Below, piece by piece: positions 1-9,581 of a stretch of 64,000 nt of DNA (the first letter of the stretch is position 1; each line of letters starts with the position of its first letter). The DNA lies in the NCBI RefSeq assembly GCF_004361815.1, contig NZ_SNWA01000001.1:558001-622000 (forward strand), written 5' to 3'. The position numbers and the translations under genes are program-made. Under the pieces are notes generated by a model. It saw only the letters and a program-made list of their open reading frames with translations, did no database searches and was not told the DNA's origin. Origin of the DNA: Paraburkholderia sp. BL10I2N1 (lineage in GTDB: Bacteria > Pseudomonadota > Gammaproteobacteria > Burkholderiales > Burkholderiaceae).

Positions 1-148
1 GCGGAAAGAGCCCGGTGCAGCTCCCGTTCCGGTTGCTCCAGACGGATGAAGTTCACCCCACCTGACGGATCGCCCAATGCAGTCGTCGCACCGCGTCACG
101 TTTGCGCGGTCTAATTTTCAGGCACGCCGCGACGTCAGCGTTCCGGGA

Positions 149-1960
149 ATGACGATGACCGAGATAGTGAGACAATCGTCTGAAGATCCAGGGCCCAGTG
201 TGCTGCCGGCCGGGTCGTCAGGCGGACCGGATTGCACGCGCGAACGTCCGGGCACGCCCCGCGAGGTGGCAGACGGGCAACTCGACCGGGCCGTGCATGC
301 GGCGCTGGCCCGTGTCACGGGCGGTCTCTCGCCCACGACGCTGTCGCTGGCGTGGCTCGACTGGGCGCTGCATCTGGCCGCCTCGCCCGAGAAGCACCAT
401 GCGCTCGCGCAGCCCTTCCTGGAATATTGGCAGACAGCTCTCGTGGAGACGCCGGCGCGCCACGACGGGGACAGCGATCCGCGCTTCACCGATCCCGATT
501 GGGACCGCTTGCCTTTCAACCTGCTGCGTGCCATGTTCCTGCAATTCGAGTCGTTCTGGCGGGACGCCACCACGGGCCTGCGCGGCGTCTCGCCACACCA
601 TGAACAGCTGGTCAGTTTCGCGGCCCGGCAATGGACCGACATGCTCTCGCCGAGCAACTGCTGGTGGCTCAACCCGGAAGTGCTGCGGGCGATCGCGGCG
701 ACCGGTGGACGCAACTTTATCGACGGCTCGCGCCACTGGCTGGAAGACCAGCAGGCGCTGCTGGCCGGGTCCGTGCCGGGTCCCCTGAGGCGCCTGTGCG
801 CCCCCCATTGCGTCGGGCGGGACGTTGCCGTCACACCGGGCAAGGTTGTCTATCGCAACGCATTGATCGAACTGATCCAGTACCTGCCGCAGACGCTGAC
901 GGTCCGGCGCGAACCGGTGCTGATCGTGCCCTCGTGGATCCTGAAATACTACATTCTTGACTTGTCGCCGCATAATTCGCTGGTGCGCTACCTGGTGGAA
1001 CAGGGATACACAGTTTTCATGATTTCCTGGAAGAACCCGCATGCGGAAGCGCGTGATACCGGCCTGAACGACTATCTCGAGCAGGGCCTGTTCGATGCGC
1101 TCGCCCAGATACGTCGCATCAGCGGTGCGGCCCCGGTGCATACAGCCGGCTACTGCCTCGGCGGCACGCTCCTGGCAATCGGCGCGGCGGCACGCGCACG
1201 CGATACCGGCTCCGGATCTGCCGGTCTGCAGACGGTTACGCTGTTCGCAGCACAGACCGATTTCAGTGAGCCGGGGGAACTCGGGCTGTTTGTCGATGCG
1301 AGTGAGCTGGCGTACCTCGATGCGCTGATGTGGGAGCAGGGTTATCTGGACGGCCCGCAGATGGCCAGTGCCTTCCAGCTGCTGCATTCGCGCGATCTGG
1401 TCTGGTCCCGTCTGGTACATGAATACCTGCTTGGCCAGCGCACGAAACGCACCGACCTGATGGCGTGGAACGCCGACACCACACGTCTGCCGTACCGCAT
1501 GCACAGCGAGAATCTGACCCGGCTGTACCTGCGCAACGACCTCGCCGAGGGCCGGTACTGTGTGGACGGACGGGCGGTGGCGCTCGGCGACCTGCGGCTG
1601 CCGGTTTTTCTCGTCGGCACCGAACGCGACCACGTCTCGCCCTGGCGCTCGGTGTACAGGCTCCATCTGATGACCGACACGGAGATCAGTTTTCTGTTGA
1701 CGTCAGGCGGCCACAATGCCGGCATCGTTTCGGAACCCGGTCACGCCGGACGCCACTATCGTTCCGGCACACGGCGCAACGGCGATTCCAATGTCAGCCC
1801 GGACGAATGGTACGCATCGACACCCGAGCGCGACGGTTCATGGTGGCCGTGCTGGCAGCAATGGCTGGCCGCGCATTCCGGCGACAGGGTCGCACCACCC
1901 CGAGTGGGCGCCGGTACGGTGCTCGGTGATGCGCCGGGGACTTACGTGCTCGAGCCCTGA
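149..1960 (+). CDS. phaC: Polyhydroxyalkanoate (PHB) synthase, class I-like
   Basis: Polymerises (R)-3-hydroxyacyl-CoA into storage polyester at the granule surface. About 603 residues from this ATG, near the usual class I length of about 590; an in-frame ATG at 77 would add 24 residues that do not look conserved. The N-terminal half has the Trp-rich PhaC N domain (PFLEYWQ, NCWWLNPEVL) and the C-terminal half an alpha/beta-hydrolase fold. The synthase box GYCLGG places the nucleophile Cys near residue 336, and GGHNAGI near the C-terminus supplies the general-base His. A depolymerase gene follows about 640 bp downstream on the same strand. Family assignment is confident; the start is less so. 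Confidence 0.9.
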   Translation: MTMTEIVRQSSEDPGPSVLPAGSSGGPDCTRERPGTPREVADGQLDRAVHAALARVTGGLSPTTLSLAWLDWALHLAASPEKHHALAQPFLEYWQTALVETPARHDGDSDPRFTDPDWDRLPFNLLRAMFLQFESFWRDATTGLRGVSPHHEQLVSFAARQWTDMLSPSNCWWLNPEVLRAIAATGGRNFIDGSRHWLEDQQALLAGSVPGPLRRLCAPHCVGRDVAVTPGKVVYRNALIELIQYLPQTLTVRREPVLIVPSWILKYYILDLSPHNSLVRYLVEQGYTVFMISWKNPHAEARDTGLNDYLEQGLFDALAQIRRISGAAPVHTAGYCLGGTLLAIGAAARARDTGSGSAGLQTVTLFAAQTDFSEPGELGLFVDASELAYLDALMWEQGYLDGPQMASAFQLLHSRDLVWSRLVHEYLLGQRTKRTDLMAWNADTTRLPYRMHSENLTRLYLRNDLAEGRYCVDGRAVALGDLRLPVFLVGTERDHVSPWRSVYRLHLMTDTEISFLLTSGGHNAGIVSEPGHAGRHYRSGTRRNGDSNVSPDEWYASTPERDGSWWPCWQQWLAAHSGDRVAPPRVGAGTVLGDAPGTYVLEP

Positions 1961-2184
1961 GTGCCTCCGTTCGTGCTGATGCACCGCGCCGGTACCGTCA
2001 CGCTGCAGCAGGTGCCCCTTGAGTGGGCGTGTCCCTGATTTCTGTGCAATTTGCGATGATAGGGCGGTCCAGGCATGACTGTGGGGAGTTGTCCCATATC
2101 AAGGCCATGATTGGTGAACTGGAACGCCTGGTTCACGGAAACGGTGTCGAACAAACGAGCGCCGCGACGGAACCGGAATGACAC

Positions 2185-2210
2185 GCCAGGCGGCCGTCAC
2201 TGGCCGCCTG
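2185..2210. terminator. Perfect 10-bp stem hairpin after phaC
   Basis: CCAGGCGGCC and GGCCGCCTGG flank a 6-base loop. There is no T-tract, so it may be a weak or factor-dependent terminator or an mRNA-stabilising hairpin between phaC and phaZ. The rest of 1961-2596 holds no convincing gene. Confidence 0.45.
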
Positions 2211-2596
2211 GTATCATTGACGCTTCTACTCAACATTTCGGCGCCGTTTAGTGTCGGATTTACGCCGGCGTCAACCGCGCAGCTGGCAAAGTCTGACGCC
2301 TGTCTGCCAATAGCAAGGCCACGATCTGGCGGACGGAAACCGGGTACGGCGCCTGTCGGCAATCAGCCTCGTCGTCAGCCCTTGCCGCACTGCCGGTCCG
2401 ACCTATAGTGAAAGTCTGGCCAGCAGCAGCCTGGACATGGCGACATCGGTGACACCATCGCCGACGACCAAGGTCTTGCACGCGGCGCATCAGTCCTTGC
2501 AGCGCATCCGTCGTCCCGGACAAACGCAGACATGCATCATGTTGACGCTGCCGGATCGTGCTGGCCGGATGTTCTGGTGTTCTTTCCGGAGTCCCT

Positions 2597-3898
2597 ATGC
2601 TGTACCCGTTCGTCGAATATCAGCGCGCGCTGCTGGCGCCGCTGACGGTGTGGGCTGCTGGCATCACGAACGCATGGATCGACCCTGACAGCCCGTTCTC
2701 GCACCTTCCGGGCGCACCCTGTCTTGCTGCGGGCTGCGACCTGTTCTACCGGCTCGCCGTGACTTGCGGGAAACCCGCGTTCGGCATCACGGCGGTTGAG
2801 CATGACGGTCGCACCATTCCCGTAACCGAGCAGGTCGCGCTGGAAGGGCCGTTCTGCCGCCTCCTGCGATTCGCCCGCGATCTGGCTGCGAGTGGCGCCA
2901 CCGCCGGACAGGAGCCGCAGGCCGTCGTGCTGGTCTGTGCTCCGCTCGCGGGTCATCATGCCGTGCTGCTGCGGGAAGTCGTGGAAACCCTGCTGCCGGC
3001 GCATGATGTGTACGTGACCGACTGGACCGATGCCCGCCACGTGCCGGTGGCCGAGGGGCCGTTCCACCTGGATGACGATGTGTACCAGCTGCAGGCGTTT
3101 ATCCGTCATATCGGCACGCGCCACCTGCATGTGCTTGCCGTTTGCCAGGCGACCGTGCCGGCCCTCGCGGCCATTTCACTGCTGGCAACCGCGGGCGAGC
3201 CAGTGCCGGTAAGCCTGATCCTGATGGGCGGTCCGATCGATGCCCGCCGTAGCCCCACCGCTATTGACCGCCTGGCCGCGCGTCAGCCTCTCGCCTGGTT
3301 TCAGCAGAACCTGATCCACGCCGTGCCGCCGCCTTACCCCGGCGCCGGTCGCAGGGTGTACCCGGGTTTTCTGCAGCACGCCGGTCTGGTGGCGGCGAAC
3401 CCGGATCGTCTGGTGGGTTCGCATTGGGACTGCTTCATCGATCTGCTGCGGGGCGACATCGGCAGAGCCGAGGCGCACCGGCGTGTCTGCGACGAGTACA
3501 ACGCGGTACTCGACATGCCGGCCGAGTTCTATCTGGACACCATCCAGGCCGTGTTCCAGGAATTTCGTCTGGCCCGCGGACACTGGAGCGTGCGGGGCCG
3601 GCCCGTCCGTCCGCAGGATATCCACGCCACCGCGCTGCTCACCATCGAAGGCGAGCTCGATGACATCTCCGGGCGCGGCCAGACGCACGCCGCGCACGAC
3701 CTGTGCCCGGGTATTGACGCGCGTGACAGGCGGCACGTGATGGTGCGCCAGTGCGGACACTATGATCTCTTCTCCGGACCCCACTGGCGCACCGAGGTTT
3801 ACCCGGCCATTCACGACCTGATCCGGCAATACGCCTTCGATGGCGCATCCAGAGTCGAGCCCGTCGGCGGCCGATGGATGGAACGCAACGCTAACTAG
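2597..3898 (+). CDS. phaZ: Intracellular polyhydroxybutyrate depolymerase
   Basis: Mobilises intracellular PHB granules. The ATG at 2597 gives 433 residues starting MLYPFVEYQRALLAPL, typical of the PhaZ family; an upstream in-frame start at 2558 adds only a poor leader. The active-site segment LAVCQATVPALAA carries a Cys at residue 183 in place of the usual lipase Ser, as in the intracellular PhaZ group, and GHYDLFSG near the end fits the catalytic His region. It follows phaC on the same strand, so synthesis and breakdown of the polymer are encoded together. No signal peptide is seen, consistent with a cytoplasmic enzyme. Confidence 0.88.
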   Translation: MLYPFVEYQRALLAPLTVWAAGITNAWIDPDSPFSHLPGAPCLAAGCDLFYRLAVTCGKPAFGITAVEHDGRTIPVTEQVALEGPFCRLLRFARDLAASGATAGQEPQAVVLVCAPLAGHHAVLLREVVETLLPAHDVYVTDWTDARHVPVAEGPFHLDDDVYQLQAFIRHIGTRHLHVLAVCQATVPALAAISLLATAGEPVPVSLILMGGPIDARRSPTAIDRLAARQPLAWFQQNLIHAVPPPYPGAGRRVYPGFLQHAGLVAANPDRLVGSHWDCFIDLLRGDIGRAEAHRRVCDEYNAVLDMPAEFYLDTIQAVFQEFRLARGHWSVRGRPVRPQDIHATALLTIEGELDDISGRGQTHAAHDLCPGIDARDRRHVMVRQCGHYDLFSGPHWRTEVYPAIHDLIRQYAFDGASRVEPVGGRWMERNAN

Positions 3899-3919
3899 CG
3901 ATTCCGGTGAAACTGAGCC

Positions 3920-3985
3920 TGACGCAGGCCCACTAATGGGTGTCTGCTCACTTGACGCAGGCCCACTAATGGGTGTCTGCTCACT
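3920..3985 (+). repeat. Tandem 33-bp repeat, pair 1
   Basis: Two exact head-to-tail copies (3920-3952, 3953-3985) of a unit beginning TGACGCAGGCCCACTAATGG. Each contains the near-palindrome CCCACTAATGGG. The same pair recurs in the same orientation 1026 bp downstream. Multiple short terminal repeats of this sort are known for IS21-type elements, so these may be relics of IS ends. Confidence 0.8.
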
Positions 3986-4945
3986 TGCCTTGACGCTCAC
4001 GGGAATTGACCCACGTCTGCTCACGGAAAATGACCCATTCGGCTGCCGCACGATTGGCTGTACGACCAAAATATTGCGATCAACCTCTTGCCAAAGAGGT
4101 CAACATCACCTAAAAGTTAACCTTGCTTGATCGCCAAAGAACTCATTGCCGGGTCGCGGCGATATGCTGATGTTTGCCGGTGCTACGACGACAGTTAATG
4201 ACGAGGCAGCAGCAATTATTTTGCGCGCTGACTCACGTGGCTGTCTTGCCAGCGTGCGCGAAGTCTGCTGGTCGTCGGCGTGGGGTTGCGGATAGATCAA
4301 GCCCGTTGGCGCGCGCCAACGCCGATGCGCAGGTTCTGAATTGCACAAGCAATTCTCAATAAAATCAAGCAATTAGATGGCTGTGCCGGCGGCCGCGCTA
4401 AAACCAGCGCCGCGCACACGGACGACGTCGCGGAAGCGTTCATATCGGCTGAAATAGTTAGGATGCCTATGTTAATGATGGTTAATACCAGCCTTACACG
4501 GTAAGCCTGTGACGGACATTACGCGAACAAGGATCGCCTCGTTGTTGCGCGTTGCTGTCCGCATGGCTGTGGGCGCCCAATGCCGCGCTCACAGCCATGC
4601 TCCAGCGTATTGCCCCTGCGCCGCGCCAAGGGCCCGCTTCGCTGGGCTTCCGCCCCCCTTGACCCGGCTCCAGGGCGTCACATCATGGCCCCGCTTTGCG
4701 AGGTCAGCCCAGACGCCGTCGCCGTTCGCCGCGATCCCCCATCCGTTCGTCGGCTCATCCCCCACTAGTCACTGCACAGTTCGTGGCCCTACAGGCAAGC
4801 AAGCCACCGGAACCCGTCCAACCCACCAACCTGTCCGCAAACCTTCTCGCTCCCGACGCTCGAGCTCCTTCACGAAGTACTGCGCACCGGATGGGTACGC
4901 TCAGGTGAGCACAAGTGGGTCCATTTCTATGAGCGTCGAGGCACT
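3986..4945. other. Gene-free stretch between the two repeat pairs
   Basis: About 960 bp with no recognisable gene. It contains another GACCCA-rich stretch near 4010-4045 (GGGAATTGACCCACGTCTGC) resembling IS ends. A possible degraded coding tail near 4845-4945 reads LLHEVLRTGWVRSGEHKW before a stop, which I cannot assign. Confidence 0.5.
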
Positions 4946-5004
4946 TGACGCAGGCCCACTAATGGGTGTCTGCTCACTTGACGCAGGCCCACTAATGGGT
5001 GTCT
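4946..5004 (+). repeat. Tandem 33-bp repeat, pair 2
   Basis: Unit 1 (4946-4978) is identical to the units at 3920. Unit 2 (4979-5004) matches for 26 bp and then breaks off directly into a transposase fragment, as expected where an element end was cut by another insertion or deletion. Confidence 0.8.
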
Positions 5005-5009
5005 TGCCA

Positions 5010-5430
5010 CAGTTGAGCCTGCACAAGATCTTCAACTACATTCTGCAGGTGCTTTATATGGGATGCCAGTGGAAGGCACTGCCGATCGATAAGGATTGCC
5101 TGGGGCGTCCAGAAATTCGTCACGCTCGCGTCTACCGCGCGATGCGCCGCTGGCAGGCCGATGGTTGCATAGATACCATCTTTGCGGACTGGGTGAGCAG
5201 GCTTCGCGATGATCAGCTGCTCGATCTGACCGTCATTCACGGCGATGGCATGACGACGGCGGCGAAGAAAGGCGGCGACAATCTCGGCTATAGCGGTCAC
5301 AAGCATCTCACGGGCGACAAGGTGGTGGCCTTCTGCGATCGCGACTGCAACATCATCGCGCCATTCATGTCCGCGCCCGGCAACCGCAACGCATCCCCCC
5401 TGCTGCGCGACGCGCTGCCCCGGCTCAGGC
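5010..5430 (+). pseudogene. Fragment of an IS5/IS4-type DDE transposase
   Basis: The translated segment (QLSLHKIFNYILQVLYMGCQ, then VIHGDGMTTAAKKGGDNLGY and GYSGHKHLTGDKV) is typical of the middle of an IS5-like transposase, with the Asp of HGDG as the likely first catalytic acid. It has no proper N-terminus, being fused directly to the 33-bp repeats, and it loses homology after ALPRLR, before the catalytic Glu region. The longer open frame from 4509 to 5543 is an accident of the junctions. Non-functional remnant. Confidence 0.7.
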
Positions 5431-5921
5431 CAGATGGCGCGCGCCATTGGCATGGACCAATAGAGCACTCTTACCGTTGCCCTGCGCTTTCCCGAGGAAA
5501 GGCATCAGTCGCAAACCGGCCACTTTCGGACATTCGCATTTGAGCTTAGATGGTCATTCCAGCGGCCGCTCTACTCACATTGCAGCCGTTGCAGAGCGAA
5601 AGCGGTTATTGGCGACTTACGAAGCAAGCTCTTGTCGCGAGACGAGAACTGCTTATCAGTCGCGTGCGCCTCGCCTTGACCGTCCCACAAGGTCGCGACG
5701 CGGGACCAAGCCAATCATGCAACGAGGCCTCTTGCACAATTGCCGCGGTCGGCCGTGCCTGCGCCAACGCCCGCATGTTCATAAGATTGCACAGTGCCCC
5801 TCCGACCGATTACTTTTTGAGCCGTCCCATGGAGTTGTCGGGGTGTGTGCCAGGAACGCGAGCGGACGCTAGCCCCATCACTGGCATATAATTCCAACAT
5901 TGGTTGATTAGGATTTACGCG
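5431..5921. other. Gene-free stretch with a degenerate dispersed repeat
   Basis: No coding signal recognised. At about 5510-5575 the pieces CAAACCGGCCACTTTCGGAC and CCAGCGGCCGCTCTAC resemble the repeat family seen again at 38.8, 54.5, 55.8, 57.3 and 60.5 kb. Confidence 0.4.
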
Positions 5922-6731
5922 ATGGCGGAAGAGCGACCCATTGGGGCCGCGCGGCTGGAGCTGCCGGCTGAGCGCGGCGTTGCACAGTATCAGCGGCTGG
6001 CGTCCCTGCTGCGGCACCGAATAGCGAAGGGTGAGTACCCGCTCGGCACGCAGCTGCCGCCGATCACGCAGCTTGCAGACGATCTCGGCGTCGCCGTCGT
6101 TACCGTCCGGCAAGCATATGAGCTGCTTTCCAAGGAAGGGTTGATCCGCAGCCAGCGGGGCGTGGGGACCCACGTTGCAGCGCTGCCCGCCGCCACGGGC
6201 GACCTCGAACAGGTAATCAACAACCCCTTCGCCGCGCCGCAGGCGCTCGTCTTCGAGATACTCGAAGTCCGGCGCTGCACCAAGGTGCCGCAGGAACTGC
6301 TCGGACCAGATGACCGGGCGGTCGACGACTACGTGTGTGTTCGCAAGCTTCACTCCTATTCCGGCGAGCCATTCTGCTACGCCGAAATCTATGTGCCCAT
6401 GTGGGTTTTCGAATCACTGCCCAAGGACACCGCCAGGAAGCGCAAACTGCTTGCCGCGGTGCTCGACCAACTGGGCGCGCGCTGCAAACGCTTGCGGCAA
6501 CGCATGGCCGTGATGCCCGCGGATTTTCCTCTATGCGACATGCTGAATATTCCGTTTGCCTCGCCGGTCGCGAAGATCTCTCGGCGCCTGGTTGACGGTA
6601 AAGGCAACGTGCTGTACGCCGGTGCCGCCTGGTATCGGGGCGACCGCTACGTCTCCGAGATCGACCTCCCCGCGTCCGCCCTGAAAACCGCGCCCGAAAT
6701 CACTGAGCCCCAGCGGCGAACTGTCGGGTAA
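5922..6731 (+). CDS. GntR-family transcriptional regulator (HutC/UTRA type)
   Basis: 269 residues from the ATG of MAEERPIGAARL. Residues about 15-85 form the GntR winged helix-turn-helix (YQRLASLLRHRIAKGEYPLG, then TVRQAYELLSKEGLIRSQRG); the rest has the layout of a UTRA ligand-binding domain. It is on the same strand just upstream of the six-gene catabolic operon, from which it is separated by a promoter and a palindrome, so it probably controls that operon in response to a pathway intermediate. The effector cannot be read from sequence. Confidence 0.87.
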   Translation: MAEERPIGAARLELPAERGVAQYQRLASLLRHRIAKGEYPLGTQLPPITQLADDLGVAVVTVRQAYELLSKEGLIRSQRGVGTHVAALPAATGDLEQVINNPFAAPQALVFEILEVRRCTKVPQELLGPDDRAVDDYVCVRKLHSYSGEPFCYAEIYVPMWVFESLPKDTARKRKLLAAVLDQLGARCKRLRQRMAVMPADFPLCDMLNIPFASPVAKISRRLVDGKGNVLYAGAAWYRGDRYVSEIDLPASALKTAPEITEPQRRTVG

Positions 6732-6757
6732 GCCCGTGACTGTCGGGTAAGCCCGTA
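6720..6757 (+). repeat. Two tandem 19-bp copies at the end of the regulator gene
   Basis: ACTGTCGGGTAAGCCCGTG is followed directly by the same sequence with one change at the last base. The first copy contains the regulator's stop codon (TAA 6729-6731). It may be a slippage duplication. Confidence 0.75.
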
Positions 6758-6758
6758 C

Positions 6759-6800
6759 TTGACGTCATTTTGCGCATGCCTAAACTACTAACATTAGGCA
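6759..6800 (+). promoter_or_regulatory. Promoter with overlapping palindromic operator
   Basis: A -35 candidate TTGACG (6759-6764) lies 16 bp before TAAACT (6781-6786). A perfect inverted repeat TGCCTAA-N10-TTAGGCA (6777-6800) overlaps the -10 region. This placement suits repression by the GntR protein encoded immediately upstream. Promoter and operator are inferred from sequence only. Confidence 0.55.
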
Positions 6801-6979
6801 TTTAGGTTCAACTCTCCGAAGTTAAATCCTCGCTGGAGTTCGATGCGCATGCGGAACCTTCCCCTCCTCGCTACCCCCTTGCTCGCGTCGCAGGCAAGAG
6901 CGTCGGCTCCTTATCCGACCAGCCCTATCGCTTGCGGCTTCATGGCGGCGCAGGCCACCGCGCCGGCGACGAAGACCAC

Positions 6980-7765
6980 ATGGTGCCAGCCCGAATGAAG
7001 CCCGTACCTACCGTGATCCGGGCGGCCGATCTTGCCGCCTACGCGCCGGCCAACCATACCGGCACCTCCAACGTGCGCGTGATCGGTCCCGAGACTGTTG
7101 GCGCGACGGCGCTCGAAGTGCTGGTCGGCACGATCGTGAAATCGCACGGCGCGCGGCCGCACGCGCATCCGCACCTGGAGCAATGCGCCTACATGATCGA
7201 GGGAACCGGCGAGTCGGGGGCGGAAGGCCGCGTGGAAGCGATGGAGCCCGGGACCTGGGCCTACGTGCCGGCAGGCGTGTTCCATTCGTTTCGCGTGACC
7301 AGCGACCAGCCCGGGCGTGTGCTGGTCGTCTATACGCCGCCGTATGGCGAGAACCCGGCGCACACGATCACGGAGCCCGACGGCGCTGCCGCCGCGCCCG
7401 CTCACGGCAAGGTGCGCGTGCTTGCCGCCGGCGACGCCGCCACCGGCACAGTTCCCCTCATCGACCGCGAGACCGCTGGCGCGCGCTGGGTCGACATTGC
7501 GGCGCTGCGCATGCCTGCCGGCAGCCCATCGGTCTGCACCGCGGAGCCTGACGTCGAGCAGGTTCTCTACGTCGAAGACGGACGGATCGACGCACGTGTC
7601 GACGGGCAGGACTTCGGTCTCGCCCCGGGCGACTTCCTGTTTCTTCCGCGCGGGGTCGCCGCCTCCCTGCGCTGTTTGCCGGAGCAGCCTGCATCCGGCT
7701 TCCTTATCATGGGGCGGCTTCCATCCACTGCTTCAAATCCAGTAACAACGGGAGACAATTCATGA
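6980..7765 (+). CDS. Bicupin protein of unknown function
   Basis: About 261 residues. The first cupin has a His-rich metal motif (HGARPHAHPHLEQCAYMIEG, with VPAGVFHSFRV as cupin motif 2). The second (EQVLYVEDGRIDARVDGQDF, LAPGDFLFLPRGV) lacks the histidines and is probably structural. First gene of the operon; its stop overlaps the next start (ATGA at 7762). It could be a dioxygenase or isomerase of the pathway; I cannot name the substrate. Start uncertain: ATGs at 6932, 6980 and 6995 are all in frame and none has a good ribosome-binding site. Confidence 0.75.
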   Translation: MVPARMKPVPTVIRAADLAAYAPANHTGTSNVRVIGPETVGATALEVLVGTIVKSHGARPHAHPHLEQCAYMIEGTGESGAEGRVEAMEPGTWAYVPAGVFHSFRVTSDQPGRVLVVYTPPYGENPAHTITEPDGAAAAPAHGKVRVLAAGDAATGTVPLIDRETAGARWVDIAALRMPAGSPSVCTAEPDVEQVLYVEDGRIDARVDGQDFGLAPGDFLFLPRGVAASLRCLPEQPASGFLIMGRLPSTASNPVTTGDNS

Positions 7766-8310
7766 ACGCAAGAATGCTCGCGCAGCCCACCACGTCCACC
7801 GGCGCCCCGCTGCCGCTGCCCGCTCTGCCACAGGACAAGCTCCTGTCCGTCAACATCGAGCAGATCCCGCTGATCAGGGATGTCTTTCCGGGCATCCACA
7901 TCAAGCCGCTGCGCCTTGATCTGGAGCGCGGCGAGTGGGTCTTCATGGCCATCCTGGAACCCGGTTGCTCGCTGCCGATTCACTACCACACCGGTACGGC
8001 GCAGGTGTGGACGATCCAGGGCTGCTGGGCGTATCGCGAGTACCCCGAGCAGCGGCAGACGGCAGGCTCCTACCTGTACGAGCCCGCCGGCTCGGTGCAC
8101 ACCTTCTACACCCCCGAGGACAACACCGAGGACACCATCACCATCGCGTGGATCGAAGGCGCGCAAGTGAGCTTCAACGAGGACGGCACGTTCCACTCGC
8201 TCAATGACGCGGTCTCGATCCGGTACGCGATCGAGGCCCTCGCGGCAGCGCGCGACATCGGACCGGTGCCCTACATCCGCGGCAATGGCGCCGACGTAGC
8301 CGGTTCCTGA
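7762..8310 (+). CDS. 2,4'-dihydroxyacetophenone dioxygenase-like cupin
   Basis: 182 residues, single cupin. The block LPIHYHTGTAQVWTIQGCW and then YLYEPAGSVHTFYTP closely resembles the 2,4'-dihydroxyacetophenone dioxygenase family, iron enzymes that cleave a side-chain C-C bond of hydroxyaryl ketones. The metal ligands should be the His pair of HYH, an acidic residue (REYPE region) and the His of SVHT, all present. It overlaps the preceding cupin by 4 bp and sits before CoA-dependent genes, so the in vivo substrate may be something other than an acetophenone. Confidence 0.75.
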   Translation: MNARMLAQPTTSTGAPLPLPALPQDKLLSVNIEQIPLIRDVFPGIHIKPLRLDLERGEWVFMAILEPGCSLPIHYHTGTAQVWTIQGCWAYREYPEQRQTAGSYLYEPAGSVHTFYTPEDNTEDTITIAWIEGAQVSFNEDGTFHSLNDAVSIRYAIEALAAARDIGPVPYIRGNGADVAGS

Positions 8311-8333
8311 CCGGAAAGAGGAGCACGGACACA

Positions 8334-9581
8334 ATGAGCAACGACTCGAACCAGGGTGGGCCGCTGGCCGGCCTGCGCATCATCGACATCACCGAGGTCG
8401 TCATGGGACCTTCGGCCACGCAGATGCTGGCCGACCTGGGGGCCGACGTGATCAAGGTGGAGCCGCCCGGCGGCGACATGCTGCGCGCCGTCGGTCCCGG
8501 CGGGCGCGCGGGTGCCGGCCCGCTGTTCCTCAACCTGAACCGCAACAAGCGCAGCATCGTGCTGGACCTGAAGCATCCCGAAGGCAAGGAGGCGCTGTTG
8601 AAGCTGGTGCAGACGGCCGACGCGCTGGTCTACAACGTGCGGCCACACGCGATGAAGCGCCTCGGGCTCGACTACGACGCGCTGCGGCAGGTCAACCCCC
8701 GTCTGATCTATGTCGGCACCTTCGGCTTCAGCCAGCGCGGCCGCTATGCGGACTTGCGCGCCTTCGACGACCTGATCCAGGCGGCAGTCGCCATCCCCGA
8801 GGCCAGTGTACGGGCCGGTTCCGACGTGCCGCGCTATGCCCCGCTCAACCTCTCGGACCGGGCCACGGGCCTGTACGCGTTCGGCGTGATCTGCGCGGCC
8901 CTGCTCGCGCGCGAGCGCACGGGTTTCGGGCAGGCGGTGGACGTGCCGATGTTCGAGACCACCGCGCAGATGATGCTGGGCGATCATCTGTACGGCCACA
9001 CGTTCATCCCGCCGCGCGGCGGCTTCGGCTATCCGCGGCTGCTCAACCCGCAGCGGCGGCCGTACGCCACACAGGACGGCCTCGTGTGCCTCGTCGTCTA
9101 CACCGACGACCAGTGGAAGGCCTTCATGCGCGCGGTCGGCGAGGCCGAGCGATTCGAGACCGACCCCCGATTTGCCGACGGCGAATCGCGCACCCAGCAT
9201 GTCGAGGCGCTGTACAAGATCCTCGCCGACAAGCTGAAAGCGCAGACCACGCAGCAATGGCGCGAGCTGCTGGAGCCGCTCGGCATCCCGGTGTTGCCGG
9301 CGCACACGTTCGAGTCGCTGATGGACGACGCGCACCTGCAGGACATCGGGTTCTTCCAGCAGTTCGAGCATCCCACCGAGGGCATGCTGCGAACCATGGC
9401 GGTGCCCAGTGAATGGCCGCAAACCCCGCTGCCGCCGCTGCGCCCGCCGCCGCTGCTGGGCGAGCACAGTGCGCAAGTGCTGGCCGAGGCCGGCTACTCG
9501 CCGCAGCAGATCCGCGAGATGGAGCAGGCGGGCGTGACGCAAGTGGCGGCCTGCAGCGAGTCAACGGGAGTCGAAGCATGA
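8334..9581 (+). CDS. Family III CoA-transferase (CaiB/BaiF)
   Basis: 415 residues; moves CoA from a donor thioester to the free acid substrate of the pathway. The N-terminus (LAGLRIIDITEVVMGPSATQ) and VIKVEPPGGDMLRAVG are characteristic. The catalytic Asp is expected in AFDDLIQAAV. A ribosome-binding site (GAAAGAGGAG) precedes the ATG, and the stop overlaps the next gene (ATGA). A second family member occurs at 26616-27836 in a different operon. Confidence 0.9.
   Translation: MSNDSNQGGPLAGLRIIDITEVVMGPSATQMLADLGADVIKVEPPGGDMLRAVGPGGRAGAGPLFLNLNRNKRSIVLDLKHPEGKEALLKLVQTADALVYNVRPHAMKRLGLDYDALRQVNPRLIYVGTFGFSQRGRYADLRAFDDLIQAAVAIPEASVRAGSDVPRYAPLNLSDRATGLYAFGVICAALLARERTGFGQAVDVPMFETTAQMMLGDHLYGHTFIPPRGGFGYPRLLNPQRRPYATQDGLVCLVVYTDDQWKAFMRAVGEAERFETDPRFADGESRTQHVEALYKILADKLKAQTTQQWRELLEPLGIPVLPAHTFESLMDDAHLQDIGFFQQFEHPTEGMLRTMAVPSEWPQTPLPPLRPPPLLGEHSAQVLAEAGYSPQQIREMEQAGVTQVAACSESTGVEA

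Noticed and set aside
3..65. Possible C-terminal tail of an upstream gene (ending LLQTDEVHPT)
   Set aside because: Only about 20 codons are in the window and no family can be recognised.
118..1725. Long open frames opposite phaC
   Set aside because: High-GC shadow frames; composition is Arg/Ala-rich and the sense strand carries a clear PhaC.
2056..2181. 41-codon ORF between phaC and phaZ (MIGELERLVHGNG within it)
   Set aside because: No ribosome-binding site and no recognised family; may be chance.
4509..5543. 344-codon continuous ORF across the repeats and transposase fragment
   Set aside because: The repeat unit has 33 bp (11 codons), which keeps the frame open by chance; only the part after 5010 resembles a known protein.
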